From the NCBI GenBank assembly GCA_002448875.1, contig DKAS01000063.1:1-11006 (forward strand): a stretch of DNA of 11,006 nt. The letters run 5' to 3'. The notes beneath the pieces are model-generated. The model did not search any database, was not told where the DNA came from, and worked only from the letters and a program-made list of their open reading frames with translations. The DNA is from Proteobacteria bacterium UBA6920 (GTDB lineage Bacteria > Pseudomonadota > Gammaproteobacteria > SG8-11). Made by a program: the position numbers and the translations under genes. Of this stretch, positions 6,828-11,006 are shown piece after piece (the first letter of the stretch is position 1; the number at the start of each line of letters is the position of its first letter).

Positions 6828-8870
6828 TCAGTACAGCCGCCACAACGCCATGTCGGAGCCATTGCTGACACTGATACTTTCGCCGGCAACCAGCACGCGG
6901 CCGAGGCTGTCGATGGCGATAGCCTTGCCGTTGTCGAGATTATTGCCGCCGGCGGCCGAGTTTTGGGTAAAGAAACCGTCGGGGGTGCCGTCTGCGGGAT
7001 TGATATCGTCGCCGAAGCGGTCGTCGAGTACGCCGCTGGCGGTGAAGCGCCATACCGTCATGTCCGGTTTGACCGCGCCGCCGTGGTTTGCCATGGCATT
7101 ACCGGTTACCAGTATGTTGCCGGCGCCGTCAATGACAAGGTCGTTGCCGTAGTCAAAGTCATGGTAGTTACCGCCAGCCCCGTCGTGGGTGACATAACCA
7201 TCGGGTATTGCGTCCCCGTCATAGTTGCCACCAAACGCGGTGTCTATGCTGCCGTCGCTGGTGTAGCGCCACAGGGCCATGTCATTGACATTACCGGTCA
7301 CTACCATGTTGCCGACGACGACGATATTGCCGTTGGCGTCGAGCGCCACGGATTTGCCGCCACAGGCGCCTCCGGGGCCGGCGAATGTTACGCTGCCGGT
7401 GCCGTTAAATGTGCTGTCATTGGCGCCGCTGCTGGTGACGCGCCAGATCGCCATGCTGCCGTTTGCCTGCCCGACAACCAGCAGATTGCCGTCGGTATCC
7501 GCGGCGATATCTTCCGCGCTATCGGCGCCGCCGCTGTCGAAGTGGACAAAGCCGATGCTGGCGAAGGAGGTGTCCAGCACGCCGGCCGAGGTGAAGCGGA
7601 ACAAGTACATGTCGTTGTCGCCGCCGGCGTTGCTGGTGGCGGCGACATAGAGCCTGCCGTCGGCGTCGATCAGGATGCCGGCGCCGTTTTCCGTGCTGCC
7701 CGCGCCGGATATATCGATCACAAGGAAGCCATCCTTGGTGCCGTCGGCGGGATTGACATCTCCACCGAACGTGGAATCCAAAGTGCCATCGGTATTGAAG
7801 CGCGCCACCACTAGGTCGTAGTCGCCGCCTACGGTACGGCTGTGGCCGACAACTACGGCTTTGCCGTCGGTATCGATGACGATGTCATCGAGAAAATCGT
7901 GACCGTTACCGCCGGCGGCGCCGTTGAGAATGGCGACGCCCGCCGTGCCGTAGGCGGTGTCCAGCGTGCCGTCGGCACCTACGTGCCACACCGCCATATC
8001 GTAGTTGCTGCCGTTATTGGCATAACCTACGGCATAGATGCTGCCGTCGGCGGCGATGGCGACGCCGTTGGCGGAATCATGGCTGTTGGCGATGTTGAAA
8101 GTGTGGTATCCGAGAGCGTTGAAATTCGCGGTGTCCAACAGACCGGTGGCGAGATAGTGCAGGTTGAGGCTGACGCTGCCGCTGTTTCCGGCGGTGTCCG
8201 TGGCGGTGACCATGACGATGTTGCTGCTCAGGGGTAGGGTGATTTCCTGGCTGAGGGCGCCACCGGACAGGGTCAGGCTTTGCGCGGCGCCGCCGTTTAT
8301 CGTCAGGCTGAGGCTGGTCACGGCGTCGTTGTCCGCAACGGTGCCGGTCACAGTAGCCGTGCGCGCGGTCTGGAAGGTGGCGTTATCCAGGGGGCTGTCG
8401 ATAGTGATCGTCGGCGCCGCGGTGTCGGCCGCCGTCGTGAAGGCGAAGTTGTAGGATTCCGCCAGTGCATTACCTTGGCTATCACTGATGCCGGTACCCA
8501 GGCTGATGCTGTATGCCGTGCCGTACTGCAGGTGCGTCGTCGGCGCGAAGCTCACGGAACTGCCGTCGCAGGAGATGTTAGCGGCCAGATTGGCATCCTG
8601 GGGAGTGATCGTTACCTGGGTAACGTCCAGCGTCAGGCAATTCATGGCCGCGCTGAAGGTGACGGTGATGCTGTCGGTCGGGGAGACATCGCTTGCCGCG
8701 TCTGCGGGAACGGTACTGACGACCTGCAGGGGCTCGCCATTGCCCGTGCCGTCGGATTGTGTCACCTCGATATTACATGCGCTCAATACCAGCAAGCCGA
8801 TAAGCAGTAGTGAGCCGAAAATGCTGCGGGAAGCGCGGGTAGCAGCGGCAGATGGCTGATGTGTTTTCAT
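6828..8870 (-). CDS. Surface lipoprotein with Ig-like domains and a delta-60-repeat beta-propeller
   Basis: A 680-residue secreted lipoprotein. The N-terminal signal ends in the lipobox LSAC (29-32), so Cys32 would be lipidated; Asn33 at +2 is compatible with export to the outer membrane. A Big_5/SbsA-like Ig domain (about 48-147: VVSTVPADAASDVSPTDSI, ending FAFTTA) precedes a second Ig-like domain (about 150-240: APTITIDSPLDNATF, ending TATDTAGNSGSVSL). The remainder (243-680) holds seven delta-60-type repeats. Each has a G-x-LD-T/S-x-F element (243, 301, 362, 430, 482, 540, 613), a DG-encoding turn with a VVG-like strand, and an M-A-x-W-R-like strand ending the blade (291, 351, 419, 472, 529, 602, 672). 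The count suggests a seven-bladed propeller. Three blades carry Asp-rich loops (370-381, 549-558, 620-632). The start at 8870 has GAAGG about 8 bases upstream. Ligand and function are unknown; it is divergent from a two-component system. Confidence 0.85.
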   Translation of the reverse strand: MKTHQPSAAATRASRSIFGSLLLIGLLVLSACNIEVTQSDGTGNGEPLQVVSTVPADAASDVSPTDSITVTFSAAMNCLTLDVTQVTITPQDANLAANISCDGSSVSFAPTTHLQYGTAYSISLGTGISDSQGNALAESYNFAFTTAADTAAPTITIDSPLDNATFQTARTATVTGTVADNDAVTSLSLTINGGAAQSLTLSGGALSQEITLPLSSNIVMVTATDTAGNSGSVSLNLHYLATGLLDTANFNALGYHTFNIANSHDSANGVAIAADGSIYAVGYANNGSNYDMAVWHVGADGTLDTAYGTAGVAILNGAAGGNGHDFLDDIVIDTDGKAVVVGHSRTVGGDYDLVVARFNTDGTLDSTFGGDVNPADGTKDGFLVIDISGAGSTENGAGILIDADGRLYVAATSNAGGDNDMYLFRFTSAGVLDTSFASIGFVHFDSGGADSAEDIAADTDGNLLVVGQANGSMAIWRVTSSGANDSTFNGTGSVTFAGPGGACGGKSVALDANGNIVVVGNMVVTGNVNDMALWRYTSDGSIDTAFGGNYDGDAIPDGYVTHDGAGGNYHDFDYGNDLVIDGAGNILVTGNAMANHGGAVKPDMTVWRFTASGVLDDRFGDDINPADGTPDGFFTQNSAAGGNNLDNGKAIAIDSLGRVLVAGESISVSNGSDMALWRLY

Positions 8871-8919
8871 GCGCGTTACCTTCTCGGGATGTCTGTGATC
8901 TAGTTGTTATTAAGCCCGA

Positions 8920-8949
8920 ACAATATGCAGCAAAAATGCATAAAAACAA
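8920..8949 (-). promoter_or_regulatory. Candidate sigma-70 promoter of the lipoprotein gene
   Basis: Read on the minus strand, TTGTTT (plus-strand 8944-8949) and TATTGT (8920-8925) are separated by 18 bases in an AT-rich stretch about 50 bases upstream of the lipoprotein ATG. A small inverted repeat, ATGCA (8925-8929) and TGCAT (8937-8941), lies in the spacer and could be an operator. This is a match to consensus by eye only. Confidence 0.4.
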
Positions 8950-8967
8950 CCAAAACAATAACTTAGT

Positions 8968-8996
8968 TAGATATGGATATCGGGTTTCGGTATAAA
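8968..8996 (+). promoter_or_regulatory. Candidate promoter of the response regulator-kinase operon
   Basis: TAGATA (8968-8973) and TATAAA (8991-8996) are 17 bases apart, reasonable -35 and -10 boxes facing the regulator gene that starts at 9112. That would leave an mRNA leader of about 110 bases holding the two dyads described separately. TTTCGG (8985-8990), one of three copies of a CCGAAA motif, abuts the -10 box. The -35 match is weak. Confidence 0.35.
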
Positions 8997-9033
8997 CGAC
9001 GTACGCCGGATGGTAGACGGACCAGGTTCAGAC

Positions 9034-9052
9034 TTTCGCTGGCCAGCCGAAA
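9034..9052. promoter_or_regulatory. Near-palindrome with GCTGGCCAGC core
   Basis: TTTCG (9034-9038) and CGAAA (9048-9052) flank CTGGCCAG, itself self-complementary, with one extra C at 9047. The 10-bp core 9038-9047 is a perfect palindrome. It lies 60 bases before the response-regulator start and is a candidate operator or leader hairpin. Confidence 0.4.
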
Positions 9053-9066
9053 CAGCGGTAGAGGGC

Positions 9067-9087
9067 CGAAAATCAACACGATTTTCG
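9067..9087. promoter_or_regulatory. Perfect 8-bp inverted repeat upstream of the response regulator
   Basis: CGAAAATC (9067-9074) and GATTTTCG (9080-9087) are exact reverse complements around a 5-base loop (AACAC). The repeat ends 24 bases before the ATG at 9112, so it could be a binding site for autoregulation or an RNA stem near the ribosome binding region. With no T-run after it, a terminator is unlikely. Confidence 0.5.
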
Positions 9088-9111
9088 TTAACGGGCAGGG
9101 GTGCAGGGGCG

Positions 9112-9804
9112 ATGTCACAACAACAGGTACTGATCGTGCAGGATGAGCGGGATATTTCCGCCATCGTTGAAACCTACCTGCAAGCGGCGGACTTTTCCAC
9201 GCACCTGATGGAACAGGGCCGGGGGGTCGTGGAGTGGGTGCGACTGCATCAGCCCGCCATGGTCTTGCTGGACCTGATGTTGCCGGGCCGCGACGGCTTG
9301 ACCCTGTGCCGGGAAATCCGCGCTTTTTCCTCCGTACCTATTATTATGATCACCGCCAAGGCCGAGGAAGTCGATCGCCTGGTCGGTCTGGAAACCGGAG
9401 CCGATGACTACCTGTGTAAACCCTTCAGCGTTCGTGAGCTGGTGGCGCGCGTGAAAACGGTGCTGCGGCGCAGCTCGGCGCCGGCCGTGCCCGAGGAAAT
9501 GCTGCGCCTGGATGCCGGCCGACTGCGCGTGTACAGCAGCAACGGCAGCCACGTGGAATTGTCGGCGGTTGAGTTCGGTTTGTTTGCGCTGATGTTCAAA
9601 CATCCCGGGCGCATCTATTCGCGATCGCAGATCATCGATCTGGTCTATCGCGACCAGCATCTGGTTTCCGAGCGTACCGTCGACAGTCATGTGCGCAATC
9701 TGCGTAGAAAGCTGGATGCTCTAGGTGTTGGCGGCGACCTCATTCATGCCGTCTACGGCGCCGGCTACAAGTTCGAGCTACCGCCGGATTCCCAGATCGA
9801 TTGA
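9112..9804 (+). CDS. OmpR/PhoB-family response regulator (BaeR-like)
   Basis: A 230-residue regulator. The receiver domain (about 4-118) has Asp11, phosphorylated Asp54 (VLLDLMLPGRDG), Thr81 and Lys103 (DDYLCKPFSV). The C-terminal winged helix covers about 132-226 (LSAVEFGLFALMFKHPGRIYSR, then SERTVDSHVRNLRRKLD, ending VYGAGYKFE). The residue before Asp11 is Gln10, where family members usually have Asp or Glu. Start: an in-frame ATG exists at 9010, but homologues begin at MxxxxVLIV, AGGGG runs precede 9112, and the extra 34 residues have no domain character and cover the dyads. It precedes a histidine kinase by 5 bases, forming a two-gene operon divergent from the propeller lipoprotein, which is a plausible target. 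The closest known type is BaeR, an envelope-stress regulator; that is a resemblance, not an assignment. Confidence 0.9.
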   Translation: MSQQQVLIVQDERDISAIVETYLQAADFSTHLMEQGRGVVEWVRLHQPAMVLLDLMLPGRDGLTLCREIRAFSSVPIIMITAKAEEVDRLVGLETGADDYLCKPFSVRELVARVKTVLRRSSAPAVPEEMLRLDAGRLRVYSSNGSHVELSAVEFGLFALMFKHPGRIYSRSQIIDLVYRDQHLVSERTVDSHVRNLRRKLDALGVGGDLIHAVYGAGYKFELPPDSQID

Positions 9805-9809
9805 CGATC

Positions 9810-11006
9810 GTGAGCCTGCGCGTTCGATTCAAGCGGTTCATCACCAGCGGATTCGATACCGAAAGCGATATTTATCTGCTGCGCAAACTGGTGCTTATCA
9901 ACACTCTCTTGTTGATGATCATGATACTGTTCGGCTTCTTCGCCGCGTATAACCTGGGGCAGGCAGAGACCCTCATTGCCGTGATGGACGCTATCGGATT
10001 CATATTTTCCGGTATCGCCTTCCTGCAGCTTCATCGCTACCGGAAGATCGAGTTCGCCATCAATCTCGTGATCGCCACCCTGTTATTGTTTTTTATCGCG
10101 TTCGCAGTGACCAATCAGAACGAAAGTTACGGCCTGATCTGGACTATCTTCTTTCCCATCTTTGTGTTGTTGCTCAAAGGCCGGCGCCAGGGTATGTGGT
10201 ACGTCGCGCTGTTTTACGGGGTTCTGCTGCCCTTGGCGTTTCAGGGGATCGGTGCCTGGCAGGGCGGTGCCTGGGATTTGACCAGCTTTATACGTTTCAG
10301 TGCCGCATCCCTGGTGGTTGTCTACAGCGCCTATTTCAATGAATTCGCCTTCGCCCGTTCATACGAGGAGTTGAGCAAGCTGCGACAGCGAGAAAACCGG
10401 CTGGCCCGGGAGCACGCTGCCATGATTCAGACCAATCTGGAGCAGAAGAACGCCCTGCTGGCCGAGGTTGCCCATGAGATACGCACGCCGCTGACGGTGC
10501 TCAAGGTGAACCTGGAAGCCCTGGAGGACGAGGCGTATAACAACCGGGAAGAGACTTTCACTCTGCTGCATTCGCGCATAGCCGATCTCAGCCGCCTGAT
10601 CGCCGATCTGCACCAGTTGGCGCTGGCGGACATGGGCGCACTGCAACTGGAAATGCAGCCATTGGACCCGGCGCAACTGATCCAGCAATGCATCACGGAT
10701 TTTGCGCCGCGCGCCACCGGCAGGAACATTCGTCTGGAATTTCAGGATTTACGCCGGTGCACATCCACCATGCAAGCGGACCGGCAACGAATCGCGCAGG
10801 TGGTCAACAACCTGATCAGCAACAGTCTGCGCTACACCGATGCCGGCGGTCGTCTGCAAATCGAACTGACGGGGGGCGCGGGTCGCGTACGGATGATCTT
10901 TCAGGATACCGCGCCCGGCGTACCGGCGGCTGACCTGCCCAGGTTGTTTGATCGCCTGTTTCGGGTCGAAGCATCCCGCAGCCGCAGCACCGGCGGTTCC
11001 GGCCTG
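9810..11006 (+). CDS. Sensor histidine kinase with six-helix membrane domain (3' end outside window)
   Basis: Partial kinase; at least 399 codons are present with no stop before the window ends. Six hydrophobic segments lie at about 26-47, 54-73, 81-100, 109-122, 129-147 and 160-178, with only short loops, so it lacks a large periplasmic sensor. A coiled coil (about 184-215) leads to HisKA with phospho-acceptor His222 (LLAEVAHEIRTPLTV). HATPase follows with N-box NNLISNSLRYT (333 onward), Asp366 in DTAPGVP, and the beginning of the G2 box (GGSGL) at the cut end. The likely start is GTG at 9810, 5 bases after the regulator stop; an in-frame TTG at 9801 overlapping that stop is possible. No good ribosome binding site is seen, fitting translational coupling. 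It should phosphorylate the regulator at 9112-9804. An intramembrane or membrane-state signal is inferred from topology only. Confidence 0.88.
   Translation, partial: MSLRVRFKRFITSGFDTESDIYLLRKLVLINTLLLMIMILFGFFAAYNLGQAETLIAVMDAIGFIFSGIAFLQLHRYRKIEFAINLVIATLLLFFIAFAVTNQNESYGLIWTIFFPIFVLLLKGRRQGMWYVALFYGVLLPLAFQGIGAWQGGAWDLTSFIRFSAASLVVVYSAYFNEFAFARSYEELSKLRQRENRLAREHAAMIQTNLEQKNALLAEVAHEIRTPLTVLKVNLEALEDEAYNNREETFTLLHSRIADLSRLIADLHQLALADMGALQLEMQPLDPAQLIQQCITDFAPRATGRNIRLEFQDLRRCTSTMQADRQRIAQVVNNLISNSLRYTDAGGRLQIELTGGAGRVRMIFQDTAPGVPAADLPRLFDRLFRVEASRSRSTGGSGL

Noticed and set aside
6243..7814. A 523-codon plus-strand open frame
   Set aside because: Only its first 130 or so codons resemble a protein (the CheB/CheR/PAS relic). 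The rest reads antisense through the repeat lipoprotein and has low-complexity Ala/Val/Gly sequence.
6972..8130. CRISPR-like or DNA tandem repeats in the lipoprotein gene
   Set aside because: The periodicity is at protein level with degenerate 52-73 residue units; there are no identical DNA repeats with spacers.
9010..9111. Earlier in-frame ATG for the second response regulator
   Set aside because: The 34 extra residues lack domain character, cover two dyad symmetries, and would precede the normal receiver start.

Overview
The window looks like chromosomal DNA of a fairly GC-rich gammaproteobacterium. The reasons are a membrane J-domain co-chaperone of the DjlA type, a SulP carrier very close to enterobacterial DauA, and a CusR/CusS-type metal two-component system. 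No tRNA, rRNA, insertion sequence, CRISPR array or phage gene is visible.

Layout: (1) Positions 1-3583, plus strand: a compact three-gene run made of the 3' part of djlA, an omptin-like outer-membrane beta-barrel gene overlapping it by one base, and a DauA-type SulP/STAS transporter 6 bases later. (2) Positions 3592-6188, minus strand, convergent with the first block: a probable transcription unit of a CusR/CopR-type response regulator, its overlapping CusS-type histidine kinase and a small CopD-family membrane protein. This looks like a copper or heavy-metal sensing cassette. (3) Positions 6189-6827: a decayed, locally AT-richer stretch. It holds a plus-strand fragment of a CheB/CheR/PAS-type signalling protein (coiled coil plus PAS start) and a second short coding-like tail in another frame; neither is an intact gene. 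(4) Positions 6828-8870, minus strand: a 680-residue surface lipoprotein with two Ig-like domains and seven delta-60-type repeats, most simply read as a closed seven-bladed beta-propeller. (5) Positions 8871-9111: an AT-rich divergent control region with a candidate promoter on each strand, two dyad symmetries and a recurring CCGAAA motif. (6) Positions 9112-11006, plus strand: an OmpR-family response regulator, then a histidine kinase with a six-helix membrane domain, cut off by the window end.

Functionally, the window holds two independent two-component systems. One is linked to a metal-related membrane protein. The other is divergent from a large secreted beta-propeller lipoprotein that it may control. 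The propeller/two-component locus, with its dyad-rich control region and Asp-rich loops in three of seven blades, is the least conventional part. The djlA-omptin-dauA group points to envelope functions but is otherwise built from known families.
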